Assembly: GCA_051294375.1 (NCBI GenBank) | Contig: CM119263.1 | Coordinates: forward strand, 15,165,374-15,229,373 | DNA: 64,000 nucleotides | DNA from: Paraspadella gotoi | Lineage: Eukaryota > Chaetognatha | Direction: 5' to 3' | Shown here: one piece after another, positions 32,217-44,240 of the stretch | How the letters are laid out: each line of letters opens with the position of its first letter | How positions within the stretch are numbered: the stretch's first letter is position 1 | The notes under the pieces: model-generated | The model's input: the letters and a program-made list of their open reading frames with translations, nothing else | What the model was told of the DNA's origin: nothing | Databases searched by the model: none | Position numbers and translations under genes: made by a program

Positions 32217-33923
32217 AAAAATACGAAATAAAAGTAGACCAAACACGAAAACACGTGAACAAAGAGACATAAAAGGAGAAATAAAATTTGAAGTAAAAAG
32301 AAATTATTAATGAAACTAAAGAGAAACAATTTATTGTACGAAGAATGAAATGAGAAGTAAAGAAAAAAAAATTTATATACACAATCCAAGTGATACCGAA
32401 AGGGTAGACAATAAATAGGAAATAAAATCACTGCTCCAAAATAAAAAAGACATAAAAAACATTAATGTTGTCTNNNNNNNNNNNNNNNNNNNNNNNNNNN
32501 NNNNNNNNNNNNNNNNNNNNNNNNNNNNNNNNNNNNNNNNNNNNNNNNNNNNNNNNNNNNNNNNNNNNNNNNNNNNNNNNNNNNNNNNNNNNNNNNNNNN
32601 NNNNNNNNNNNNNNNNNNNNNNNNNNNNNNNNNNNNNNNNNNNNNNNNNNNNNNNNNNNNNNNNNNNNNNNNNNNNNNNNNNNNNNNNNNNNNNNNNNNN
32701 NNNNNNNNNNNNNNNNNNNNNNNNNNNNNNNNNNNNNNNNNNNNNNNNNNNNNNNNNNNNNNNNNNNNNNNNNNNNNNNNNNNNNNNNNNNNNNNNNNNN
32801 NNNNNNNNNNNNNNNNNNNNNNNNNNNNNNNNNNNNNNNNNNNNNNNNNNNNNNNNNNNNNNNNNNNNNNNNNNNNNNNNNNNNNNNNNNNNNNNNNNNN
32901 NNNNNNNNNNNNNNNNNNNNNNNNNNNNNNNNNNNNNNNNNNNNNNNNNNNNNNNNNNNNNNNNNNNNNNNNNNNNNNNNNNNNNNNNNNNNNNNNNNNN
33001 NNNNNNNNNNNNNNNNNNNNNNNNNNNNNNNNNNNNNNNNNNNNNNNNNNNNNNNNNNNNNNNNNNNNNNNNNNNNNNNNNNNNNNNNNNNNNNNNNNNN
33101 NNNNNNNNNNNNNNNNNNNNNNNNNNNNNNNNNNNNNNNNNNNNNNNNNNNNNNNNNNNNNNNNNNNNNNNNNNNNNNNNNNNNNNNNNNNNNNNNNNNN
33201 NNNNNNNNNNNCTGATTTTTTTTTTAATGGAATTTTAGGGGAAGATAACTGAAAAGCGAGAATAGGAATATAGCGTGGCATGGCATGGCATGGCCTCGTC
33301 TCGTTCAATTGCCACAATAGAAATAAATATTCTCGTGGTAAATTTAAATTAAGCCTAAGCGAGTCGCCAAATCCGTTCTATGTATGCCGATGACAATCAG
33401 ATTACATTGCCATGCAACGCCAAGGAATGGCAATAATCTGTCTAACGCCCTGGATTGAAAATGGCTCCACATCGTAAAACGTCACCCCTGCGGTTTTAAA
33501 AACGCTGGCGTCCGAACCCGAAACGAGACCGTCACAGGCCCAAACCTGACGCGACGACGACGACAACGACGACGACCCGGCATAAAAACTGAGAGACAAA
33601 TGAGTGGCGTTATCTACCACGACGGGGCCGTCGCGCCGCGTCGGCCGGCGTCGGCCGGCGTCGCTCGGCGCCCGTCGGCGTCGTCGTCTTCGATATTTGA
33701 TATTTATGAGTTTCCCGCCCAAAGAAGAGATATCAGTTTTTCTTTGCTTCTTCTTTTCTCTTCGCTTCGTTTCTTTCATCGAAACCAAAAAGGAGAAAAA
33801 AAAATAATGCTATTGTTGTTGTCCTTTTGAATCTGATATAAATTAATTTTTTTCCGCATATACTTTACTGCATTTCGCCTTTTTTTTTCGGTCGCGTGCG
33901 TCGGTTTAAAACATAGAATCGAG

Positions 33924-34058
33924 ATGGAAAGTAAAGATTCCCACCGGCTTCGCGGCGCTGAGGACGTAGTCACGGATGATATGATCTTGGATGGAAATGA
34001 AACGGATGGAATGCAGTTTAATGGTACGCATTCGGATGGCATAATGAAGGCGAATTAA
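33924..34058 (+). CDS. Small ORF, 44 residues, acidic
   Basis: An ATG at 33924 opens 44 codons to a TAA at 34056-34058. The peptide starts MESKDSHRLRGAEDVVTDDM and is Asp/Gly/Asn-rich. It is non-repetitive. The equivalent stretch of copy B (about 36979-37117) has several single-base indels that break it. The opposite strand is also open. It could be a short gene, an exon or chance. Confidence 0.2.
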   Translation: MESKDSHRLRGAEDVVTDDMILDGNETDGMQFNGTHSDGIMKAN

Positions 34059-34402
34059 TTTCCTTGGCGGTTTATCGTTTACGTAACCTTAGAGACTAAC
34101 CTCATTGGTTAAATGTAAAAAAATTGACCATGTACAAAACAGAAATCCGTGCAAACTGCTCAAATCAGACAAGGTTAGCTATTAGAAAAAAGGTGGATGG
34201 TATTTCTCTGAGACTTAACTCGCATAATAGAGTTTGACATAAATGACAAAGAGAGAATTAGGGCGGATGACTACTTCCCGGACGCCAATGACGCAGATGT
34301 CATGCGTCCAAGTGTTTATCTCACCTAACCCAATCGATAACCGGTTTTTGTGTCCCAAGACTGTCCTCCACGAATGTTGTTTTTTTTAGTATCTTTGTCC
34401 TT

Positions 34403-34412
34403 NNNNNNNNNN
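34403..34412. other. 10-N gap of wrong size
   Basis: The duplicate copy has about 400 bp (37480-37883), including a CT microsatellite and a poly-T run, at the equivalent point. The 10 N are therefore a placeholder and not a measured length. Confidence 0.75.
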
Positions 34413-34585
34413 ATTTTCTTTGCTTTTTCTTGGCCTTTTTTCCCTTTAGTCCCTCAAGTGACTTTGTTTATTTCCTCATTTTCTTCCGCGTTTCCTTCTT
34501 TCGCTCGTTTCTTTGTTTTTACAAAATACAAAGCCTTTCAAAAATGCAGAATCATAACCGAGAAGTTTCCTGGAAGCCAGTTGTG

Positions 34586-34668
34586 CCTCGTTGGACGACG
34601 ACGACCACGACGACGACGACGCCGCGATAACGACATGAACGTCACCAACGACAACGTCGACGACGACG
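34586..34668. repeat. GAC triplet tract
   Basis: Imperfect CGA/GAC repeats, present in shorter form at 38079-38150 in copy B. Similar tracts lie at 33549-33575 and 36604-36628. Confidence 0.8.
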
Positions 34669-35297
34669 ATGTCGAAAAGCGGCGCTGTTATGACAACCGG
34701 CGTCGAAAAAAAAAAGACAAACAAGCACTAAATCATGGCTGAAAAAGGGTAGTAAAAAGGGATGATAGTTGGTGGAAAGAATAAGTAAAAGGCGATGAAG
34801 TACAACTACTATTTTACTTACGAATTAAAAAAAAATTTGTTCCTTCCTCTTTGCTTTTCATTGTTTAGATTGTCTTCGCTGCCCAGCTTAAATTTTGACT
34901 TGTTTCCTACTAAGCATCATGAAACCGAATATATAATCTTTCCGAGGTCACAACGTCATCGCACCCCAGCGCCATCGGCGGCTCAAACCAAAGAAAGACC
35001 CTTCCCCTTTCGGTCTCCCCGCGTCGCGCCCGTCGATCGTAAATTTCTCTTGTTTCACTTTTAAGGTTAAAGACTAACTTTTTAAGACTAAGACTTTTAA
35101 GTTTTTACGAGGAGCAACTTTGGCTTCGCTTCCCTCGAGCCTGGGATTCCGGGCACTGGATTTCCTTCCACACACCCCGATTGCTCTCTTGTTTGGTTTA
35201 ATTGCTTGTTTGTTTTAACTTCTTATTAGCGGTCAACGTTTCGTCGTCGCGACATTCGTTGAGAAAATACGAGGATCACAAGCGATATTTTCTCAGG

Positions 35298-35320
35298 GAC
35301 GAAAGCTGTTCGCAGCGGGA

Positions 35321-35352
<32 letters not shown>

Positions 35353-35418
35353 GGGCGGCGGCGGCGAATCTTGAAAGATAAGTCGCCCTTGGGGCAGACA
35401 ACAATACCGGGTTAAGCG
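35298..35418 (+). CDS. Possible exon over a GGC repeat, splice sites present
   Basis: An acceptor (ATTTTCTCAG, ending 35297) precedes a (GGC)n repeat at 35319-35366, and a consensus donor (GCG|GTAAGT) follows at 35419. In copy A every frame meets a stop before the donor. Copy B has one base fewer near 38935 (ACCGGTTAAGCG), and there one frame reads ILKDKSPLGQTTIPVKR straight to the donor. If copy B is right at that base this is a spliced exon with an Arg-rich repeat. Otherwise it is a repeat with chance signals. Confidence 0.22.
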
Positions 35419-35890
35419 GTAAGTTAAGGATGAGGCGGAGCAGCAGGAGTAAGAGGAGACGGGAGGAGAATACGGTCAAACGAAGGGGCAGGACTAGATT
35501 CACTTCAAAGATTTTTTAATAAGCTCTCGAGGACAAAAGGATTTACATCACTGAAAACTACTAGAAAAACTTGAATAAAGATCAGAGAAACAGTTTAAAA
35601 CGAGTCCGTCTGAATCAACTAAACCTTAGTTTAATTTTCTCAGTTAAATCTGTCGTTGTGCCTGTCAGAAAGATCTGATCGCTTTGAAACAGTAAAAAAA
35701 AAAATTGAAATAATTTTTTTTTCTCGGAATTAAAACTGAATGAATTAATTTCTAAAAAAAAAAAAAAAATTCGATAAAAGTTTCGAATTCAAAATCGAAA
35801 TCGCGGAAAAAACAGGAAGAATAATTTTTTTAGGCAGAAGATGGAACATCCGCTGATTCCGCTCTCATGTTTTCGAATCATAGAAATTTT

Positions 35891-36158
35891 CTCTCGCCTC
35901 TTCCGCCCCGTACTACACTTATCCTCTCTCTCATCATCCCACTTCTCTCCTTCTGTCTCTCCTTACCGATCCCGAACCTCTTCTTTACTTACCCTTCGAC
36001 CACCCCACCCTCCCCCTCTCCAATCCTGCTTTCGCCACCCCCATTCCGCGCGCCCCCCCCAACCCGAAGCATCACTCCGATTTCCTGTCACTTCATATTT
36101 CAAGAATCTTTTCGCGAGCGAAATGAATTGGTGATTAACACCTGGATTTTATTTTTCA

Positions 36159-36200
<42 letters not shown>

Positions 36201-36268
36201 CGGCTCCGTTTCAGGATTTGGGGCACGGGGGACATCGGTTGCTATCGTCATGTTTGTTTGTCCAATTC
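35891..36268. other. Spacer between the duplicated copies
   Basis: Pyrimidine-rich DNA, then a run of about 31 T at 36168-36198, then CpG-containing sequence. The long plus-strand frame here follows the pyrimidine bias. No gene supported. Confidence 0.7.
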
Positions 36269-37496
36269 TGATTTTTTTAATGGAATTTTAGGGGAAGATA
36301 ACTGAAAAGCGAGAATAGGAATATTAGGTGGCATGGCATGGATGGCCGCTCGTTCAATTGCCACAATAGAAAATAAATATTCTGCGTGGTAAATTTAAAT
36401 TAAGCCTAAGCGAGTCGCCAAATCCGTTCTATGTATGCCGATGACAATCAGATTACACTTGCATGCAACGCCAAGGAATGGCAATAATCCGTCTAACGCC
36501 CTGGATTGAAAATGGCTCCACATCGTAAAACGTCACCCCTGCGGTTTTAAAAACGCTGGCGTCCGAACCCGAATCGAGCACCGTACAGCCCCAAACTGAC
36601 GCGACCGACACGACAACGACGACGACCCGGCATAAAAACTGAGAGACAAATGAGTGGCGTTATCCTAAACCACGACGGGGCCGTCGCGCCGCGTCGGCCG
36701 GCGGTCGGCCCGGGGCGTCGCTCGCGCCCGTCGGCGTCGTCGTCTTCGTATTTGATATTTATGAGTTTCCCCGCCCAAAGAAGAGATATCAGTTTTTCTT
36801 TCTTCTTCGTTTCTTTCGCTTTCGTTTCTTTTCATCGAAACCAAAAGAGAAAAAAAAAATGCTTTTGTTTTGGTCCCTTTTGAATCCTGATATAAATTAA
36901 TTTTTTTCCGCATATACTTTAACTGCATTTCGGCCTTTTTTTTCGGTCGCGTGCGTCGTTTCAAAACATACGAATCGCGATGGAAAGAAAGATTCCCACC
37001 GGCTTCGCGGCGCTGAGGACGTCAGTACCGGATGATATGATCTTGGATGGAAATGAAACGGGATGGGACATGCAGTTTAATGGTACGGCATTCGGATGGC
37101 ATAATGAAGGCGAATTCATTTCCTTGGCGTTCTAATCGTTTTAGTAACCATAGAGACTAACGACTCATTGTTTAGATATGCTAAAAAAAATTGGACCATG
37201 TACAAAACAGAAAATCGTGCAAACTGCTCAAATAGACATAGGTTAGCTATAGAAAAAAGGTGGAATGGTATTCTCTGAGACTTAACTCGCCATAATAGAA
37301 TTTGACATAAATGACAAAGAGAGAATTAGGGCGGAATGACTACTTCCCGGACGCCAATGACCGCAGATGTCCATGCGTCAAGTGTTGTATACTCACCTAA
37401 CCCAATCGATAACCTGCGGTTTTTGCTGTCCCAAGACCGTCCTCCACGAATTTTGTTTTTTTAGTATCTTTGTTCTTTCTCAGGGGGCGTCATGCA

Positions 37497-37556
<60 letters not shown>

Positions 37557-39412
37557 CTCTCTCTCTCTCTCGTCTCTTCGTTAATTAAAGATATCATACA
37601 AAATCGATGTACATTATTTTCATCGCCTTCCGGACGAATATATTACAGGTGTTAGTTTCTTGAGAGGAGGATTTAAATATTACATATTTATTTATTATTT
37701 AATATCTTATTATTCATAAAGTATTAATTGTTCTATTTTTATATTATTTTGAACTTATTTGTTCCCCTTTTTTTTTGTTTTTATTTGTTTTTTCTGTTTT
37801 TTTTTTTTTTTTTTTTTTTTTTTTTGGTTTGGTGAGCACTAGGAATCCAGAAGGTCAACGATTATTTTCATCTCTATTCCTTCATTTTTCTTTGCTTTTC
37901 CTTGGCCCTTTTTTCCCTTTAGTCCCTCAAGTGACTTTGGTTTATTTCCCTCATTTTCTTCCCGCGTTTCCTTCTTTCGCTTCGCTTTTCTTTCTGTTTT
38001 ACAAAAATTCAAGCCCTTGTCAAAAAATGAGAATCACTAAGCCGAGAAGTTTCTGGAAGCCAGTTGTGCCTCGTTGGAACGACGCCGACGCCGGGCGATA
38101 AACGACATGAACGTTCACAACAGACAGCACGTCGACGACGACGATGTCGAATAAGCGGCGTGGTTATGACAACCGCGGGTCGAAAGAAAAAAACAACCAG
38201 CACTAAATCCATGGGCTGAAAAAGGGAAGTAAAAAGGGATGATAGTTGGTGGAAAGATAAGTAAAGGCGATGACAAGTACAACTACTTATTTTACCCTTT
38301 ACGAATTAAAAAAAAAATTTGTTCCTTCCCCTCTTGTGCTTTCATTGTTTTAGATTGTCTTCGCTGGCCTCAGCTAAAATTTGACTTGTTTCTACTAAGC
38401 TCATGAAACCGAATATATTTTCCGAGGTCACACGTCATCGCACCCCCAGCGCCATCGGCGGGCTCAAACGCAAGAAAGACCCTTACCTTTCGGTCTCCCC
38501 GGCGTCGCGCCCGCGTCGATCGTATAATTTTCTCTTGTTTCACTTTTAAGGTTAAAAGACTAACTTTTTTAAAGACTAAGACTTTTTAAGTTTTTTTACG
38601 AGGAAGCAATCTTTGGCTTCGCTTCCTCGAGCCTGGGATTCCGGGCACTGGATTCTTCCACAACACCCCGATTGCTCTCGCCTTGTTTGGTTTTATTGCT
38701 TGTTTGTTTTAACTTCTTATTAGCCGGTCAAACGTTTCGTCGTCGCGAACATTCTTGAGAAATTACGGGAGACAAAGCGAATATCTTTCTCAGGGACGAA
38801 AGCTTTGCTTCGCAGCGGGAAGGCGGCGGCGGCGGCGGCCGGCGGCGCGGGCGGCGGCGGCGACAGCGGCGGCGGGCGGCGCCGGCGGAGCGATTCTTCG
38901 AAAGATAAGTCGCCCTTGGGGCAGACAACAATACCGGTTAAGCGGTAAGTTAAGGCATGAGGCGGAGCAGCAGGAGTACAGAGGAATGAAGGGAGGAGAA
39001 TACGGTCAGAACGAGGGGCAGGACTAGATTCTTCAAAGATTTTTTAATAAGCTCTCGAGGACAAAAGATTTTACCAATCACTGAAACATACCTAGAAAAA
39101 CTTGAAATAAAGGATCAGAGAAACATTTAAAACGAGTCCGTCTGAATCACTAAACCTTAGTTTAATTTTCTCAGTAAATCTGTCGTTGTGCCTGTCAAAA
39201 GGATCTGATCGCTTTGAAACATAAAAAAAAAAATTGAAATAATTTTTTTTTCTCGGAATCAAACTGAATGAATTATTTCTAAAAAAAAAAAAAAAATCGA
39301 TAAAAGTTTCGAATTCAAATGAAATCGCGGAAAAACAGGAAGAATAATTTTTTTAGGCAGAGATGGAAACATCCGCTGATTCCGCTCTCATAGTTTTCGA
39401 ATTCATAGAAAT
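36269..39412. repeat. Large duplicated segment, copy B (indel-rich)
   Basis: Second copy of 33212-35890, same orientation. Differences from copy A are mostly single-base insertions and deletions, often in homopolymers, spread evenly. It includes about 400 bp missing from copy A. The pattern suggests an unpolished assembly duplicate more than an old tandem duplication. Confidence 0.92.
37496..37573. repeat. CT microsatellite within copy B
   Basis: Interrupted (CT)n. A poly-T run follows at 37798-37825. Both fall in the part absent from copy A. Confidence 0.92.
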
Positions 39413-39415
39413 TTT

Positions 39416-39424
39416 CTCTCTTCT

Positions 39425-39470
<46 letters not shown>
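39416..39470. repeat. CT microsatellite
   Basis: (CT)n at the right end of copy B, followed by a 25-N gap at 39533-39557. A GTC/GTCTTC triplet tract lies at 39601-39623. From there to 40440 I see unique DNA with no supported gene. Confidence 0.92.
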
Positions 39471-39474
<4 letters not shown>

Positions 39475-40459
39475 CCCTTTCTCTCTCCCTTTTCTCTTAA
39501 TTTCTGCTCCGTTTGAATGGCACCACATCTAGNNNNNNNNNNNNNNNNNNNNNNNNNCATTGTTATTCAGATGCGATTTTTTTTTGTCTGTGTGTGTCTT
39601 CGTCGTCGTCTTCGTCGTCGTTTTCTTCGCCGTTGGCTTGGAAAGAAGCCATTTCGTCGACAATAGAGAAAGTAAAAATTAAAAAAAAAATTGTATAAAA
39701 GATTTTAATTGTTGTCTTAGGGAAAAAAAAATCACGAGTTTGAAAAGAAGAAAAAAAAATTCAAATCGTTTTGTATTTAAACTTTGAAGATGAAAAATCG
39801 AAACGTCGATTCGATGTTTCACGAAAAGATTGGAAGGACTGAAATGATTCCGTCGTTTCGAATCTCAGACCGACGAAAACCGTCAAGTCTCGTTTGGAGA
39901 AAAAAAAATCGAGACAAATGGGATTAATACGGATTAATTCGCCCTTTTCTCTCTCTTTTTCTTTTTCTCTGAGAGAGAGGGGGGCGAGAGTGAGACAGAG
40001 AGAGAGAGAGAGAGTGCTTATATGTAGGTCTTCTTTTAGGTTTATGGCTAATTTTCCCTCGGAACCCGTTATAAGAGTTAATAGGAGTAGGGAATAGTTA
40101 ATCGAAGGAAGTTATCGCTTTCGCATTGAAACAGATGGCTCCCGAGAAATTGCAATAGCGAAGAACCAAAAACGTCAGAATCCACTTTGCATCTTGAGTT
40201 CAATGTTTTCCAAACTTGTAAACTTAAATTTTCACCAATTTAAGTTTGTTGGAGAGTTTGATACAAGTCCGTGGAGTTCGAACCCTGTTGGTTTCCAACA
40301 AATCATCTGCAGATCATATCTGCTCATCAACCTTGAATTTCCATTAAAGTTCCCCTTAAATTAACTCAAGTTTGTTTTTCTTCTGCGGCGAAGCGAAAGA
40401 AATTAGTGACAATTTTGGGATGTAATTATCTTGAAATCCGATTCCTGTTTTGTTCTTAG

Positions 40460-40462
<3 letters not shown>

Positions 40463-40518
<56 letters not shown>
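40463..40518. repeat. Perfect (GA)n microsatellite
   Basis: About 28 GA units directly left of duplicated sequence. The equivalent position in the second copy (42950-42970) has only a short GA run. Confidence 0.95.
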
Positions 40519-40522
<4 letters not shown>

Positions 40523-41625
40523 TGTCTCGAACTTCAAAGCTATGCATGCATGATTTGGTATTTCTATTCAATGCAGGACTGCAATAGGTGTTGTTTCTAA
40601 TATTGAACTGAAATAGAAAGAAATGGCTAAAAATAATTTTCGCAAAAAAGATTGCTTTCTAGTTCTACGTTAATCTAATATCGAGTGCAACGTGGTTCCA
40701 AGTAGTTTTATGTCATAACTAATAAGCCGAGAAAACACTTCCTTAATCTGTTTGGTTATTGAGCAATATTTTACAAACTTAATTTATTCTAAATTAATAA
40801 CTTCAGGAAAATAATTTTTTTCACTTCTTTAGTCAGTTTACCAATATTCTATCAGGAGAGAAAGTGAGAAACGAGAGAGAGCGATAGAGATAATAAATCA
40901 AAGAGGAAGAGGAAGAAGATAAAAGAATCGGGGTTCACTGAGATTGGCAAAACCATTGCTGGCAAAACTGACAGTTGGGTGAGAAAAAGAAAGAGACGAT
41001 GATGATGATGATGATGATGAAAAATAAGGAGACGATGATGAAGAAAAAGCTGTGGTGGAGAGAAGTAAGGTTTTAAAAAAATGGAAAAGCAAAACGGTTG
41101 ATAACCAAAATTGATGAAGACAGATGATCAACAAAAGAAAAACCTAAAAATAAAAAAAAAATCTAAACAAAAACGTCATGAAGACTTATTTCTAAAAAAA
41201 AAGATGTGGCTGTTGGAGAGAGAGAGAAGAGAGATATCTTCTGTGAACTAAGTGAGAGTAATGTAGAATGTAGAAAAAAGGATCAATGAAAAAAAGGAAA
41301 AAAGATAAGAGATGAATATCTAATCAAACTGTTAAAAGAGCAACAGACACGAAAATAGAGACTCATTTTTGATGAATAGAAGAATAATACGAAAACCAAA
41401 AAAAGGATAAAAATGAAAAAAAAAGAAGAAAAAAATACAAAGATAAATGAAAGAATTCTCAAGGAAATAAAAAAGAAAAATATTCTTTCAAGAAAGAAAA
41501 ACAAGAAAATGAATAAAAGATGAAAACCGAAAAAACTAAGAAAAAAAGAATATAAAATTGATTTCGATTTTAGCCTAAGAAAAGTCACGAGGGAAGGCTA
41601 AGAATAATAAAAGTTGAAGAAGCGA
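40519..41625. repeat. Duplicated segment, copy 1 of 3
   Basis: Matches 42971-44240 over its full length and its last 200 bp match 46190-46420. Landmarks are TGTCTCGAACTTC, ATTGAACTG.AATAGA, GAGCAATATT and GTCACGAGGGAAGGCTAA. The DNA is purine-rich with a GAT repeat at 40998-41022 that the second copy lacks. No gene supported. Confidence 0.88.
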
Positions 41626-42070
41626 AAGATAAAGAAAACGCGGATTTGAAGAATATTGATTCTGATTGTAATTCTTGCTTTGTTCGAGTCTTTTCAGCTT
41701 TAGGCTCCGATGGTGGATGAAGAATGAGAAAATCGCTATTCTTGAGAAACTCTACAATTCTACGCTTTCACTCATTCTAATAAAGATGGATATTTTAATA
41801 TATCTTTAACTTACCTGTTTTTAGACGATCGCATGGATTAAAAAAAAGGGTGGGTAAAGTGCAAAATTAATATCATCATTCCAGATTCGATTAATAATTG
41901 AATTTAAAGGAATCTATCGTGACAGGTTCAACGCAACAAATTCAAACAAAAGACACACGGTTCCTTGCGGCCGCGTTATAACTTCTTCGCGTTATGAAAC
42001 TGTCGAACGTGACTTGTCGGGGAAAAAAGTATCAGGAAATGAAACGGGGACGAAATCTCTCTCTCTCTCT
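41626..42070. other. Unique DNA with a noisy duplicate at 50.6 kb
   Basis: Sequence 41885-42060 recurs with many small differences at 50587-50790 (for example CGCAACAAATTC, TTATAACTTCTT, GTCGGG.AAAAA). It ends in a CT run at a 155-N gap (42071-42225). Confidence 0.7.
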
Positions 42071-42225
42071 NNNNNNNNNNNNNNNNNNNNNNNNNNNNNN
42101 NNNNNNNNNNNNNNNNNNNNNNNNNNNNNNNNNNNNNNNNNNNNNNNNNNNNNNNNNNNNNNNNNNNNNNNNNNNNNNNNNNNNNNNNNNNNNNNNNNNN
42201 NNNNNNNNNNNNNNNNNNNNNNNNN

Positions 42226-42373
42226 CGGGAGGCGCTGACAGTTAGACCGGAAGTCTTGCTCGAGGATTGGGTGAGGAGTGAGGCAGGCGTGAGTAGTGAT
42301 TGATTGAGTGATTGAGGAGGGAGGATCGATCGGGAAGACCTAAACTGTTAAAAACACGGAGTGAAAGAGTGTG
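42226..42373. repeat. Short unique block with a noisy duplicate at 51.2 kb
   Basis: 42255-42373 matches 51235-51353 (GATCGATCGG.AAGACCTAA, AACACG.AGTGAAA). It is followed by a 257-N gap (42374-42630). By colinearity the gap should begin with the 16-bp minisatellite seen after 51353. Confidence 0.75.
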
Positions 42374-42640
42374 NNNNNNNNNNNNNNNNNNNNNNNNNNN
42401 NNNNNNNNNNNNNNNNNNNNNNNNNNNNNNNNNNNNNNNNNNNNNNNNNNNNNNNNNNNNNNNNNNNNNNNNNNNNNNNNNNNNNNNNNNNNNNNNNNNN
42501 NNNNNNNNNNNNNNNNNNNNNNNNNNNNNNNNNNNNNNNNNNNNNNNNNNNNNNNNNNNNNNNNNNNNNNNNNNNNNNNNNNNNNNNNNNNNNNNNNNNN
42601 NNNNNNNNNNNNNNNNNNNNNNNNNNNNNNCGTAGACGAA

Positions 42641-42660
42641 GAGTCTCGTCACGTGATCTC
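42641..42660. promoter_or_regulatory. TCACGTGA E-box palindrome
   Basis: GTCACGTGATC at 42648-42658 matches the E-box variant favoured by MITF/TFEB-type factors. It lies 18 bp upstream of the ATG at 42673. One site alone is weak evidence. Confidence 0.25.
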
Positions 42661-42672
42661 ACGAGGAGAGTC

Positions 42673-42855
42673 ATGGGACTGATCCAGAGACTTAAATCAC
42701 TCGGCGAATGGTTTCACAATATTTTTGATCGATTGATTCGTGAAAAAATTCCCCCGACCATAAAAATTTCTCGCACTAGGCGTTTAGTCATGATAACACA
42801 GAAACGCGCCTTCAGAAGAAGGAATGTGAAAAAGCTCCTGCCCTGGATGGAATAA
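42673..42855 (+). CDS. ORF of 60 residues, strongly basic, unidentified
   Basis: An ATG at 42673 opens 60 codons to a TAA at 42853-42855. It starts MGLIQRLKSLGEWFHNIFDR, an amphipathic helix-like stretch, and continues with Ile/Lys/Arg-rich sequence ending in KKLLPWME. The sequence is unique and non-repetitive, and the upstream frame is open to the gap. It sits just before the indel-rich region, so the end is less certain. No family recognised. Confidence 0.3.
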   Translation: MGLIQRLKSLGEWFHNIFDRLIREKIPPTIKISRTRRLVMITQKRAFRRRNVKKLLPWME

Positions 42856-42970
42856 ATAGCATCCAGAATGGTGAGAGATAAGAGAGACTGGAAAGGATTA
42901 GGATAGTAGAGATGGATTAGAAAGAAGGAACAGCGAGATCATTTTTTTTGAGAGAGAGAGAAGAGAGGAG

Positions 42971-44240
42971 ATGCTGTCTCGAACTTCCAAAGCTATTGCA
43001 ATGCTATGATTGTATTTCTATTCAATTGCAGGACTTGCATAGGTGTTGTTTCTAATATTGAACTGGAATAGAGAAGATGATGGCTAAAATAATTTTCGCA
43101 AAAAGAATTGCTGTTCTAGTTCTACGTTAATCTAAATATCAGTTGCAACGTGGTTCATAGTAGTTTTATGCATAACTAATAAGTCCGAGAAAACAACTTC
43201 CTTAATCTGTTTGGTTATTGAGCAATATTACAAAATAATTGTATATTCTAGAATTTAGAATAATTTCAAGGATAAAATGAATTTTTTTCACTTCTTTAGT
43301 CAGATTACCAATTTTCTATCAGAGAGAGAAAGTGGAGCAAACTGAAAGACGATATGAGATTCGGATATGGATAATAATCAAAGGGAGGAGGAAAAATAAA
43401 AAGAATCGGGGAATTCTGAGAGTGGCCGAAACACCAATTGATGGCAAACCTCGATCAAGTGCGAGTGAGATAACAGTTAAAGCAGACGATCGATTGATGT
43501 GATGATTGATGAAAAATGAAGGAGACGAGTTGAGTGAAGAAAAAGCTGTTTGTGGAGAAGAAGTTATAGGCGTGTTTATAAAAAATGGAAACAGCAAAAA
43601 CGGTGGGATTAGGCACAAAAAATTGATATGTAGACAGTATGATCAAAAAGAAAAACCTAAAAAAATGATAAAAAAAAATAGGCGCTGCTAATAACAAATG
43701 AACGTCATGGAAGACTTATTTCTAAAAAAAAAAGATGGGCTGTTTGGAGATGAGAGGAAGAGAAGATATTCTTCTGTGAATCTAAGTTGAGTAGTTTATG
43801 TAAGAGTGTGAGAAGAAAGAAAAGGATTTCCGGAACTGATTATAGAACGGTAAGAAGTAATAAGAAGCTCACTCAAGAGATGAATAATTACTAATCAAAC
43901 TGTAAAAGAGAAACAGAACACGAAAAATAAGAGAACTCAATTTTTGAAATGAATGAATTAGAAATATAATACGGAAAAACCAAAAAAAGGATAATAAAAA
44001 TGGAAAAAAAATAAAGAAAAAGAAAAAAAAGGTAAGAAAAAATTACATAGGATAAATGAAGAATTTCTCAAGTGGAAATAAAAAGTAAAATATATTCTTT
44101 CTAAGACCAACAGGAACGAAAAACAAGAAATGAATAAAATGATGAAACCGAAAAAATCTAGAAAGAAAGGAACTATAAATTGGATTTCCGATTTTAGCCA
44201 TAAGGAAAAGTCACGAGGGAAGGCTAAGAATAATAAAAGT
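42971..44240. repeat. Duplicated segment, copy 2 of 3 (indel-rich)
   Basis: Matches 40519-41625 with frequent small indels. It continues to the right into sequence (44240-45310) that copy 1 lacks but copy 3 shares. Confidence 0.85.

Larger units (their letters stand above)
33212..35890. repeat. Large duplicated segment, copy A
   Basis: Matches 36269-39412 from CTGATTTTTTTTTTAATGG to TAGAAATTTTCTCTC. Copy A is the shorter and more regular of the two: reading frames such as 33924-34058 are intact here and broken by indels in copy B. It contains a 10-N gap at 34403-34412. Confidence 0.92.

Noticed and set aside
32373-33317. 314-codon minus-strand ORF
   Set aside because: It runs through a 738-N gap and has no support on either side.
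40270-40300. GGAGTTCGAACCCTG, resembling a tRNA T-loop
   Set aside because: The flanking bases do not pair as a T-stem and no A-box or acceptor stem lies upstream.
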